The translations under genes were made by a program, and so were the position numbers. A stretch of DNA of 64,000 bases. It comes from Bradyrhizobium sp. CSS354 (GTDB lineage Bacteria; Pseudomonadota; Alphaproteobacteria; Rhizobiales; Xanthobacteraceae). Positions 1 to 7,785 of this stretch are shown piece by piece; within the stretch, counting starts at the first letter, position 1, and every line of letters starts with the position of its first letter. The notes below the pieces were generated by a model, which did no database searches, was not told the origin of the DNA, and worked only from the letters and a program-made list of their open reading frames with translations. The DNA lies in the NCBI RefSeq assembly GCF_029051725.1, contig NZ_JAACFU010000027.1, positions 1 through 64,000 of the forward strand, written 5' to 3'.

Positions 1-1
1 C

Positions 2-79
2 CCTAGCATCATCGAAAAACGCCGCCAAGTGCTCGCTGCGACGATGAAGCCGAAAACCGAGGAGTCCGACGAGCTCTAA
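2..79 (+). CDS. 3' end of a gene cut by the window edge
   Basis: Twenty-five in-frame codons run from the window edge to a TAA at 77-79. The tail is rich in Lys, Arg and Glu and ends in SDEL. There is too little to name the family. The position in an island next to integrase and IS debris makes a mobile-element gene possible, but that is inference. The following stretch to about 290 shows no supportable gene. Confidence 0.4.
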   Translation, partial: PSIIEKRRQVLAATMKPKTEESDEL

Positions 80-290
80 CGGTTAACTGGAAAGATCAGC
101 GCGCTGCGGCCTACCGCGTAGGGTTACTTCGGAGTAGGCTGCCAAGCCAAGCGCGCTGCATATAGCTGCGATCCTGACGAATCTGTTCATGGCTTCCCCT
201 GTCTCGTTGCGGCCGACGTTTCAGGTCGCGGCGGCTACTCGTATAGACGCGGCTTTTGCACATCTTCGATCTTCTGCTTTCGGGAGATGC

Positions 291-476
291 TCAACCGCCG
301 CAAAATGTGCCGCCTCTTGAAGTGTCTATTTCCTTGGCGTGGTAGTCGGAGGCAGGCAGGGGATTTTTGCCCCAGGTCTCAGTCGAAGCCTCAAAACTCC
401 ATTTCAGCTCGACCAGGGCCCAAACGACGGCGGCTTGTCCGCAGAGGATCAGGACCAAAAGTGCTATTTCGAGCAT
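291..476 (-). CDS. Small membrane protein, unknown function
   Basis: This 61-aa protein has an N-terminal hydrophobic helix (about residues 2-24, LEIALLVLILCGQAAVVWAL) and a short polar tail. A GGTGG-like ribosome-binding site lies just upstream of the ATG. I do not recognise the family. The single membrane span and its neighbours on the same strand (541-1700, also membrane proteins) suggest a small inner-membrane protein. It could still be a chance reading frame. Confidence 0.4.
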   Translation of the reverse strand: MLEIALLVLILCGQAAVVWALVELKWSFEASTETWGKNPLPASDYHAKEIDTSRGGTFCGG

Positions 477-540
477 AGATCTACCACCGTTCGTTTGACG
501 CGCTCGGCCACATCTGAACGGCAGTTAGGGCCGTCTGCAT

Positions 541-1497
541 CTAATTAAGGTTAGGTTGCGAGCCGGCACCGTTGCAGCGTGCCCAAATCCTATCAAATTC
601 CATGTGGAACAGATGGTACAAACCGTCGCCGCCCTCTGTCGCGGATACGAGCCAAACCGGCGTTTGATCAACATGCGGACCGCCCGGCTGATAGTACTGT
701 ATCCAAAGCGTGCTGTTCGTTATGATTAGCTTCCAGTTCGGTTGGCCATCGTAGAAACGAGCATCAACAGCGTGCTGTTTTTTCTTTAGCTCCTTCAATC
801 GACGGACTGATGCCTTGATAGCTTTCGTATAGTCGGCGACAGGGATCCCAACCGCGGCGGCGCGGCCCTTCATTGGAGATCCGTCCGGCTTGCACAAGAC
901 GACACGGATCGTTCCTCGAAAGCTTTCCATCGCGTCATAAAGCGGCGACTTCGGATTACCGAACGTGTCGATCCCGTTCGCTCCCAAAATGTAAACAAAC
1001 TTGTTTTCTGGATGTAAAATTTCTTCGCAAAGCGTCTTCCAAGGCGCGCCACCGTCCGTCTGCCGTGCGTGGGGATATCTGGCCTTAATGCCTGCCTGAG
1101 AAACCAAGGCGTGGTTAGCATCAGCACCTTTCAAAATCTCGCTTTTCCTGTTGAGGCTTCTGTTGGCGCGTATCAACAGCGTCACTAGGATAATGTAGCC
1201 GACAATCAGTATCAGGAGCGCCGCAGATTGAACCGGGTTCTCGACTACAAGGTCGTAGGGGGTCGAAATAAACCAATCGCGCAAAAACGTTGGGAAGTTT
1301 TTGACTGAGGCCCAGACCAATCGCCCCGCTTCGGGCCAAGTCGGCGCGTGGTCGAGCCCGTAAACGGTTTGAAGTAGCGAAAGGGCGTACAGGCCAATTG
1401 CTGCATACAACCAACCGCGCACCTTCTTCCAACCCTCTTTCAAAGAGTCAGATAGAGTGCTTTTGGCGCTACTCTTTATTCGATCAAGAAGAACCAC
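541..1497 (-). CDS. Two-TM membrane protein with a cytoplasmic PLD-fold-like domain
   Basis: This 318-aa protein has two hydrophobic segments, about residues 29-50 and 92-112, a basic linker, and a soluble C-terminal domain of about 190 residues. That domain contains 'FVYILGANGIDTFG', a strand 'TIRVVLCKPDG' and 'WKLIITNSTLWIQYY'. This alternation resembles phospholipase-D-fold sensor or effector domains without HKD catalytic motifs, but the match is by eye only. It starts 11 bases after the stop of the small TM gene at 1509-1700, so the two are probably co-transcribed. A membrane-anchored effector with a small partner in an island could be a defence module. That is speculation. Confidence 0.7.
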   Translation of the reverse strand: MVLLDRIKSSAKSTLSDSLKEGWKKVRGWLYAAIGLYALSLLQTVYGLDHAPTWPEAGRLVWASVKNFPTFLRDWFISTPYDLVVENPVQSAALLILIVGYIILVTLLIRANRSLNRKSEILKGADANHALVSQAGIKARYPHARQTDGGAPWKTLCEEILHPENKFVYILGANGIDTFGNPKSPLYDAMESFRGTIRVVLCKPDGSPMKGRAAAVGIPVADYTKAIKASVRRLKELKKKQHAVDARFYDGQPNWKLIITNSTLWIQYYQPGGPHVDQTPVWLVSATEGGDGLYHLFHMEFDRIWARCNGAGSQPNLN

Positions 1498-1508
1498 AGA
1501 AGAGACCG

Positions 1509-1700
1509 CTAAGCGGAGCTCTTTTCTCTAAACTGTCGTTCGGTTTTGTTAGGAGGGGCTAGGATAGGTTCATCCAAGCTGAAGTTTCGGTGCTCATATT
1601 TGAGCTTTTGATCTACGTACCTAGAACCATAGCTAATGCCGCCAGCCACTGCTGTGCCAACTGCGCTAACCACGCCGGCCACGACTAAAAATTCAATCAT
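1509..1700 (-). CDS. Small single-span membrane protein
   Basis: This 63-aa protein has an N-terminal glycine/alanine-rich transmembrane helix (about residues 3-26, FLVVAGVVSAVGTAVAGG) followed by a polar tail. Its stop lies 11 bases upstream of the ATG of the 318-aa membrane protein, on the same strand, so the pair looks like an operon. The function is unknown. The shape and spacing fit an accessory subunit of its neighbour. Confidence 0.55.
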   Translation of the reverse strand: MIEFLVVAGVVSAVGTAVAGGISYGSRYVDQKLKYEHRNFSLDEPILAPPNKTERQFREKSSA

Positions 1701-1933
1701 TTAAAATGCCCCCGATAGACGAATCGTACCATCGTGAGTTGTGAAAAAGAACCATGTATCGAATCGGTGAACACGGGGTTTATTCCCGCTGTGATAGATT
1801 TGCAACAGGATTTCGCGAGGTAACGCGCCAGCTTGCCCAAAGTGCCATTGAATCCTCGGATCGCGGGAGTGGTCCCACAACCCCCCTGCCCCGCCCGCAT
1901 CGCACTAGGCCGGTCTGTCTAAGTGCGATGAGT

Positions 1934-2125
1934 TCAGTGCAGTGATCCGTCGATGGGGCAATGCCGCGCCTGCCATTCCTCGGCAGTGAGAGGATGGCGC
2001 CGGCCTCCATCGTACAGTACCGCGTGCCCCCTGAAGGCGACATGCGCCAGACCGGCCGCCAGCCACCGTCCAATCGTTTCGGGACCCAATGGCAGGTTAG
2101 TTTCTGGGATCGGGCAGGTGGCCAC
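1934..2125 (-). CDS. Small hypothetical protein
   Basis: This 63-aa reading frame starts at a GTG two bases after the TAA of the previous frame. It contains ETIGRWLAAGLAHVAF and LTAEEWQARH, which look protein-like. It is the last of three tightly packed short frames on the minus strand (2609 to 1934), an arrangement typical of phage-derived small operons in rhizobial islands. No family is recognised. Confidence 0.4.
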   Translation of the reverse strand: MATCPIPETNLPLGPETIGRWLAAGLAHVAFRGHAVLYDGGRRHPLTAEEWQARHCPIDGSLH

Positions 2126-2127
2126 GA

Positions 2128-2421
2128 TTACGCTTGGGATGCCTTGCGTGCCACGGTCACCCTCGAGCTTTTCGATCCTTGCCTAAGCACCCGTGTCATA
2201 GATCGGCCCTCAGACCGGCGGCGACGGCCGCAGCACGCTGCTCGGGACTGGCCTGGGTAATCTGCCGCCGGTGCAGGTTTGAGTTCCTGCATCGCTTCGT
2301 GGTCACCTGCCACTGCCCGATCGATGAGGCATTTTCGGCGTTCATAGGATAAGCCCGGCAGGCGGTGGCGATGACGGTGCTCAAGCACGGCGACACGCAA
2401 ATTTGCCACAGCGCGCGTCAA
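2128..2421 (-). CDS. Small hypothetical protein, middle gene of three
   Basis: This 97-aa frame starts at a TTG that overlaps the TGA of the gene before it and ends just before the GTG of the next gene. The N-terminal half (LRVAVLEHRHRHRLPGLSYERRKCLIDRAVAGDHEAMQEL) looks like real protein. The C-terminal half is basic and less convincing, so a frameshift is possible. No known family is recognised. Confidence 0.35.
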   Translation of the reverse strand: MTRAVANLRVAVLEHRHRHRLPGLSYERRKCLIDRAVAGDHEAMQELKPAPAADYPGQSRAACCGRRRRSEGRSMTRVLRQGSKSSRVTVARKASQA

Positions 2422-2609
2422 TGGAGTGGTTTCCAGCCGGTGACCGAAATAAAGCCCTCGCGGGGGCCGACTTTCCCCGCGTCGACAAGTGCGGCAATCG
2501 GCCGGTCACTGTCGGCACGATCAGCGGCCTTGATGAAATGAACCACTCTATTGCCGACAGACTTCCGTTGCTCCAGCAGAGCAATGCGCCTTTCGATGAC
2601 TCTAGTCAT
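2418..2609 (-). CDS. Small hypothetical protein, phage-island type
   Basis: This 63-aa frame starts MTRVIERRIALLEQR, a short charged helix. The same kind of opening occurs in many short rhizobial phage-island proteins. Its stop overlaps the start of the next frame, suggesting translational coupling. No function is known. Confidence 0.4.
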   Translation of the reverse strand: MTRVIERRIALLEQRKSVGNRVVHFIKAADRADSDRPIAALVDAGKVGPREGFISVTGWKPLH

Positions 2610-2740
2610 GTCGCTACTCCGAACGCCAGATGCAGCAAATCGTTGTCCGCAAGCTCGCGCGCCCGATTTGCCGACACAGGTGGAAGTTCTGCGGGCGGAG
2701 TCAAACGGTCGTCGCAACACTCGGAGGGTTGGAGGTTGCG

Positions 2741-3305
2741 ATGAACGTTGTAATGCGTCGATCGGCGCGGTCAGGACGAGCCCCCTTGCCTTCGCCAGGA
2801 CGGCCGTCTGTTGCAGGGCGCAATGAACAGAACAAATTTTGGCGGGCGATTGCCGCTGGGTTAAGCAGCGAAGCTGCTGCACTCGAAGCCGGATTGTCAC
2901 AACCTGTCGGAGGCAGATTATTCCGAAAGGCGGGCGGCATGCCACCAGCGATGTTCAGAACTTCGGCAAAGGCGCTCTCCGGGCGGTACCTCTCGTTGAT
3001 TGAGCGCGAGGAGATCGCACTTCCCAAGGTGCAGGGCCATTCCATACAGGAGATCGGGCGTCGCCTGGGGCGGGCTGCTTCGACAATCTCCCGTGAACTG
3101 CGGCGCAATGCGGCCACCCGCGGCGGCGGGTTGGAGTATCGGGCAACAACTGCCCAGTTGCATGCAGATCGCGATCCGCCCGCCGGCCCAAGCCGGCCAA
3201 GCTTGCGCTCAATGCAACCTTGCGCACTTATGTGGAGGAGAGACTTGCTGGCGGCGTCGTTGCCCCGACCGGCGCTCCCGTTCCCGGTCCCGCCGTTCCG
3301 TCGTG
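2741..3305 (+). pseudogene. IS30-family transposase, truncated and frameshifted
   Basis: The frame gives the N-terminal part of an IS30 transposase: a first helix-turn-helix region (FWRAIAAGLSSEAAALEAG), 'GGMPPAMF', then 'SGRYLSLIEREEIAL' and 'IGRRLGRAASTISRELRRN', which is the classic IS30 HTH. Near 3180 the match jumps to another frame (LRTYVEERLAGGVVAPTGAPVPG) and stops at about 3305. The DDE catalytic half is missing. The break coincides with the end of an integrase fragment on the other strand. Confidence 0.75.
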
Positions 3306-3560
3306 GCCTCGTCCGGCCGCAGGCCGGTGTTGGCCAGGAACAGCACGTAGTCGTGGAGTTGCTCCGCATTCCACTTGTAGTGCGGCTGGCTGTTGCGCAC
3401 GCGCTCGCGCGTCGCCGTATAGAGCTGCTCGTATTCATCCGGGCTGAACCATGGCCGGTGCACCACCTTCCCCAATGTCTTGTAGGGCGGCGAGAAGTCC
3501 GGCAGGTGGGCCAGCCATCCCTTTTTCCTAGCGACTTCCTCGAAAGAGGTGTTTTTACAC
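3304..3560 (-). pseudogene. Tyrosine recombinase (integrase) internal fragment
   Basis: About 85 codons on the minus strand match the middle of rhizobial phage-type integrases: 'KKGWLAHLPDFSPPYKT', 'HRPWFSPDEYEQLY', then 'LHDYVLFLANTGLRPDEA', which precedes the first catalytic Arg box. Both the core-binding domain and the catalytic C-terminus (RHRY residues) are missing. The IS30 remnant abuts its 3' side. It is a relic of an earlier integrative element. Confidence 0.7.
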
Positions 3561-3600
3561 CACAAGCGCCCGTCGGAATTTGGAATGGCGTTGCGGAAGA

Positions 3601-4650
3601 TTACAGACAATTTTGGCTCCGAGGCACCCGCACTTTGCCGACTCCCGCGACATCGAGAAATTGCAGATAGCTCCTCCAAATAGGAGCTGTGGCGAAAGGA
3701 CTCGCCTTAATTAAATCGGAGACCCGGAGCCGGTGACCCTCGAGACTGCCTTCAATCGGCCTCGGTACGCGGGCACACCGCATCGCCACCTCAGACACCA
3801 CTCGCAACGCATCGCCGATCCCGAGGGCGAGCCCCTGCGAGGCGAGAGCATCGCGGGCGAGGCTGGCGTCGCCGATCGGATGGGCGCCTTCCTCCCTCTC
3901 CTCTACCCATTGCAGGGAGGCAACTCCCGTACTGCCGCTCTCGAAGCGGGCGGGATCGAATTTGTCGGCGAACCAAGGGGCGAACGCACGGATTTTCGCC
4001 ACAACGTCGCACGCATTACCGCGTAGTAGCCCGCCGTTACCGACGACCCCGAGCGTAGCATGCAGGCCGTTGCTGAGACGGTAGGCATAGCCTTCTGGCC
4101 CAGCTACAATGGCGAACCCGCCGAGCTCGTCGCTGCTCACGGCGTACCTGAAGGTCCGGCAGATGATAGGTCTCTTCGGGCGCAGCACCCGATGCGCCGT
4201 GACTGCAGACCGCCCTGTTGCATCAAGCACCGGCTTACCGCCGCGCAGCCACTGTTCCCCGGGCTGAATGCCGGATCGTATACGCACTCCGACGCGATCC
4301 GCTAGCCCCAAGAGTATCAGCTCAAGCGCCGGACGGGCGATATGCGCCGATCTCGGTGCGGGCTCCGCTAGGATCGTAGATGACCTCCACTGCGTGAGCC
4401 GCTTGTCGTGTAACCGATCAACGCCGACCGAGCGCGGCGGAACGCCGAGTTCGACGAGCAACGCTAGAAGTTGTGCAGGTATCACTTCAAGACGTGAGGG
4501 ATCGGTCAGCGAGGGCATACGGTTCGATCTGATCTCAACGTCGACGCCAAGTTGCCGCGCACGGATAGCGGCTATGAGGCCCACTGGGCCTGCACCGAGA
4601 ATGGTGAGCGGCGGGCGAGCGCGGCCACCGGACATCGCTGCTTGCCCCAT
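3601..4650 (-). CDS. LodB/QhpG-like FAD-dependent oxidoreductase (putative CTQ maturase)
   Basis: The 349-aa protein has an N-terminal dinucleotide fold with GAGPVG at residues 19-24, 'VLDATGR' at 141-147 and a second flavin motif 'IGDASL' at 259-264. This is the layout of single-component flavin monooxygenases such as LodB and QhpG, which hydroxylate the precursor Trp during CTQ formation. I chose the ATG at 4650, five bases after the upstream stop. A nearby ATG at 4635 is possible, and the longer in-frame extension has no homology-like content. It is the last gene of a four-gene operon encoding a putative CTQ protein and a radical SAM enzyme. The maturase role is inferred from family and context. 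Confidence 0.82.
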   Translation of the reverse strand: MGQAAMSGGRARPPLTILGAGPVGLIAAIRARQLGVDVEIRSNRMPSLTDPSRLEVIPAQLLALLVELGVPPRSVGVDRLHDKRLTQWRSSTILAEPAPRSAHIARPALELILLGLADRVGVRIRSGIQPGEQWLRGGKPVLDATGRSAVTAHRVLRPKRPIICRTFRYAVSSDELGGFAIVAGPEGYAYRLSNGLHATLGVVGNGGLLRGNACDVVAKIRAFAPWFADKFDPARFESGSTGVASLQWVEEREEGAHPIGDASLARDALASQGLALGIGDALRVVSEVAMRCARVPRPIEGSLEGHRLRVSDLIKASPFATAPIWRSYLQFLDVAGVGKVRVPRSQNCL

Positions 4651-4654
4651 AGTT

Positions 4655-6448
4655 TCATGCCGGGGGATCGAGCGGCGCGAAGTCTGCGCCCGCCGGTGGA
4701 TCGAATACGACGAGGAAGCCTTGGCCGGCCACGGCATCCGCCAAAACATCGATGCCACCGGGCATGACCATGCTGGTACGAGCGGCGTTGATCTCGGTGG
4801 CGCCGAGGAAGCGGCCCTTCCGGTAGCCGTCTCGCAGACTTTCGAGCATGCCCCCGTATGCTGTCTGCAATTCCAGGTGCGCCGCATGTCCAGCAGGCGG
4901 GCGTGCTGGCGCGACCGACCGCAGATAGGCCGCCTCCGCGTGCTCCTGGAGCCACTCCTGCATGTCGAGAAACGTTTGGAAGTGGTCCTCACCCTCAGCG
5001 ATAATGGAACGGATTGCTTCACGCCACTCGTCGGTCGCGAGTGGAGCTACATCAGCCGGCGGCGCGACTAGTGTCGCGAGAATGCGGGAATACAGGCCGT
5101 CGACGCCAGCCGATGGCGCCTCGACGTCAATGAAGTCCTTAACGGCCGCCTTGGTAGCGGCTCGCATCGAAACGTCGCGCATCTGGCCCGCTGCCCCGGG
5201 AACTCGGCTCGCGACACGCAGCGCGGGCTCGAATGTGCCAGGGGGCATCATGCCCCGAATAATGTCGTTCACCGCTCGGGTATGCCGCATCTCGCCGATG
5301 GCGATGCGCATCAGTTCGGCGCGGCTCGCGCGAATATCATCGCGTAAGGCAGCGTTGCCCGCAACGCCCGGGTCCGTTATCGGTTTCAGAGAGTAGGCGG
5401 CGCACAAGTACTCTTGTGCCACCGCCAACTCAACCCCCGCCGCGTAACGGAGATGCTCGATCAGGGTGTTAAGGTTTTGCAGCGGGGCCCCGGGCGCCGT
5501 CGCCCCGGACGCATACGGCGCGACTATCTCCCGTCTTCCCAAGACGAAGTGCAGCTCCTGCCAGCGATTGTTGATCTCATAATGCCGCATCTCGACTGGC
5601 TGGGAGCTCGTGTCAGTCGCTGGCTCTGGCGGCTGAATGCCGACCACACGCGCGCTGCGCTCCCAGGGTACGTCGCGTTGCCACGACTGACCAGTTGCAC
5701 CGCCACTTGGCAGCACTGGCTGAGCTATGTCGGGATGGTTCGACGCCCAGTAAAAGCAGCCGCAATCACGAAAGTCGTGAGTCCAGGGGCTGCACAGTGA
5801 TTGGGTCAATTCACCCGGAAGGAACACCGCTGCCAGCGCACCATTGTCGTCGAGGTAGCGGGCCCTCGGCGCCGTGAGTGTGGGCCGTGCCCCGGCTGCG
5901 CCCTGCCGCCTAAACGTTAGCGTCACGTCGATACCTTCTGTCAGGAGCCGAATAGCTGTCCAGGCATCGGAGGGGCGACGCCCGACACCTGAGCTGGTGT
6001 CGGATAGGTCGCCTTGCACTTCCGCCTCGCCGTCCATTGCGATGAGGGCGAGGTCGAATGCCATCTGCCCGAGCGGACCAAAACTTCCGGCCATACGCGA
6101 CACAAATACAAAGCGGCTAGCTGCGACGTCGTCAGCGAGGGTGCGGTAAACCGCTACATCGGCTGGCGTGACCGAGCCAGCCGCCCCGCCACGCTCTACT
6201 GCATCCATGTCGATCGCAACGATCAACAGAAGATTGCCGATTGCCTCCGCTTCCAGAAACGGGAAGAAGCGGCGTTCGAGATTGCGGAGATCGCATTCGA
6301 GCCCGGGAAAGCAGTTACCAACGCCAGACTCGAGGCGCGTCGCAGCCGGATTGCCTGCGATCACCTGGGTGATTCCGCTCTGATCGCCGAAACGGCGGAA
6401 CGCGGCGACGTTTCGGGCGACAATTTTCGCGGAGTTGGAGCCACTCAT
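4655..6448 (-). CDS. Putative CTQ protein: LodA C-terminal-like region fused to a ferritin-like domain
   Basis: A 597-aa protein with two parts. Residues about 40-310 resemble the catalytic C-terminal half of LodA: 'FPGLE' at 47-51, 'PWTHDFRDC' at 221-229, and 'NNRWQELHFVLG' around W296. In LodA the CTQ forms from C516 and W581, with D512 needed. Here D225, C229 and W296 fall in the same order; the Asp-Cys spacing is identical and the Cys-Trp spacing is 67 rather than 65. Residues about 324-500 are a ferritin-like four-helix domain of the VioB/RebD type, with E340 and E346, 'GEMRH' at 385-389 and 'EGEDH' at 485-489 as likely metal ligands. The start overlaps the radical SAM stop (ATGA). Redox enzyme function is inferred; the substrate is unknown. 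Confidence 0.8.
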   Translation of the reverse strand: MSGSNSAKIVARNVAAFRRFGDQSGITQVIAGNPAATRLESGVGNCFPGLECDLRNLERRFFPFLEAEAIGNLLLIVAIDMDAVERGGAAGSVTPADVAVYRTLADDVAASRFVFVSRMAGSFGPLGQMAFDLALIAMDGEAEVQGDLSDTSSGVGRRPSDAWTAIRLLTEGIDVTLTFRRQGAAGARPTLTAPRARYLDDNGALAAVFLPGELTQSLCSPWTHDFRDCGCFYWASNHPDIAQPVLPSGGATGQSWQRDVPWERSARVVGIQPPEPATDTSSQPVEMRHYEINNRWQELHFVLGRREIVAPYASGATAPGAPLQNLNTLIEHLRYAAGVELAVAQEYLCAAYSLKPITDPGVAGNAALRDDIRASRAELMRIAIGEMRHTRAVNDIIRGMMPPGTFEPALRVASRVPGAAGQMRDVSMRAATKAAVKDFIDVEAPSAGVDGLYSRILATLVAPPADVAPLATDEWREAIRSIIAEGEDHFQTFLDMQEWLQEHAEAAYLRSVAPARPPAGHAAHLELQTAYGGMLESLRDGYRKGRFLGATEINAARTSMVMPGGIDVLADAVAGQGFLVVFDPPAGADFAPLDPPA

Positions 6449-7785
6449 GGCTGTATCCCTCGGATTGGGTACGACGCGACGAAGTAGTCTGGGCGCTCGG
6501 TGGCGAGCTCGCAGTAGGCGGCGAGGCAGAAGGTCAGCCAGCCGCGGATAAAATCGCAGCCGGCTTCCGTGCGCGTCGCTGCCTCTTGGTGGCAGCTACC
6601 CGAGCACAAGTACCGTGCCCAGCAAGTGTTGCAGGGCTTCTGCGCATGCACGTGACGCGCGGTGAGGAAGCGCCGTCGGCGGTGCGAATCGAGACCTTCA
6701 CTGTTGCTCAAGATGAAGTCGTCCTCACCGATCGCCCGGTGGCAAGCGTACCAGTGGCCATCGGCGGCGACAGAGAAGTAGCCCCCGCCTGCCCCGCAGG
6801 GATAGGGTGAGCTAGCGCCAGCGTGGATCTGCTTCAGCGCGACCGCAAGGTTTGTCAGGCGGATAGTTCGGCCGCTCCGCGCACCGGCAAGTTCGCTCCG
6901 TGCGACCGCGATGAGTTCGTCCAGGTATGCCTGCCACCCGTCGCCGTCTATGTTCGCATTGTCTTTCGCGGTCCGCAGCGGTGCCACGCCAGCCTCGCTG
7001 AAGCCCAGTGCGTACACGGCGGAGAGTCGGGTTGCGAGATCGAGCGCACCGGCTGTGACCGTCAGGCGGGCGGCGACTTGGGCGCGTCCTGGCTCGGCGA
7101 GCAATGGGGCGAGACGTTCGACGAGGCGCGCGAAGGTGCCCCGGCCCCGCGTGTCCGGGCGCTGCGCATCCTGCGTCGCTGCATCACCGTCGATGCTCAC
7201 TGTCACCGCGAAAGGGTGCGTTCGAAAAAGGTCGATATCAGCGGGTAACAACGTCGTGCCGTTCGTAGTGATGGAGAAGCGCACGTCAAGCCCGCGATCG
7301 TTGCCGGCGCGACCGGCGTACAGCACGACAGAGTGTATCAACGCTCTGTTGAGGAGCGGTTCGCCACCGATGAAACCGATCGTAATCGGCCGCTCCGGAT
7401 CCGCCACAGTGAGCAGCCGGTCGACCGCCGCGATCGCCGTGGCATGCTTCATGCGGTCGGCTTGCTTGCCACCAAAAGCGCCTTTGTCGGCATAGCAGTA
7501 GCTGCAGGCGAGGTTGCAAGCCGAGCTGACGTTGAGGGAAAGGCTTTGCGGCTGCGGCTCCACCACAAGGTCTAGTGGCGCCTCCCCCGGCGCGGTTTCT
7601 CCCAAGGCACTGGCCAGCCGCTGCGCCTCCTCCGGCCGAAGATCGAGGTCGGCCGCCACCTCTGGAGGGAGGTCGAACAGGCGCGAATGTGGCACCACCA
7701 GAAGGTGCTCGCCTCGGGCCGAGCGGAAACGTTTATAAAGGGGCGCCGCCGACGGCGCGGGTAGGTGGGTAATGACGTTCATCAT
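6445..7785 (-). CDS. QhpD-like radical SAM/SPASM protein
   Basis: This 446-aa protein has the radical SAM cluster motif CxxxCxxC at C90, C94 and C97, a GGEPL motif after it, and a C-terminal SPASM domain with cysteines at about 330, 348, 385, 388, 394, 398, 410, 420 and 425. SPASM enzymes such as QhpD form Cys thioether cross-links in protein substrates. ATGA overlaps link it to the gene before (7782) and after (6448). The obvious substrate is the downstream protein with the CTQ-type Cys and Trp. LodA itself needs only a flavoprotein, so this partner is unexpected. The substrate assignment is inference. Confidence 0.88.
   Translation of the reverse strand: MMNVITHLPAPSAAPLYKRFRSARGEHLLVVPHSRLFDLPPEVAADLDLRPEEAQRLASALGETAPGEAPLDLVVEPQPQSLSLNVSSACNLACSYCYADKGAFGGKQADRMKHATAIAAVDRLLTVADPERPITIGFIGGEPLLNRALIHSVVLYAGRAGNDRGLDVRFSITTNGTTLLPADIDLFRTHPFAVTVSIDGDAATQDAQRPDTRGRGTFARLVERLAPLLAEPGRAQVAARLTVTAGALDLATRLSAVYALGFSEAGVAPLRTAKDNANIDGDGWQAYLDELIAVARSELAGARSGRTIRLTNLAVALKQIHAGASSPYPCGAGGGYFSVAADGHWYACHRAIGEDDFILSNSEGLDSHRRRRFLTARHVHAQKPCNTCWARYLCSGSCHQEAATRTEAGCDFIRGWLTFCLAAYCELATERPDYFVASYPIRGIQP

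Noticed and set aside
4651..5022. N-terminal extension of the flavoprotein frame by 124 codons
   Set aside because: It would overlap the whole 3' end of the ferritin-fusion gene and is arginine/serine-rich without motifs; the flavin fold begins right after the ATG at 4650.
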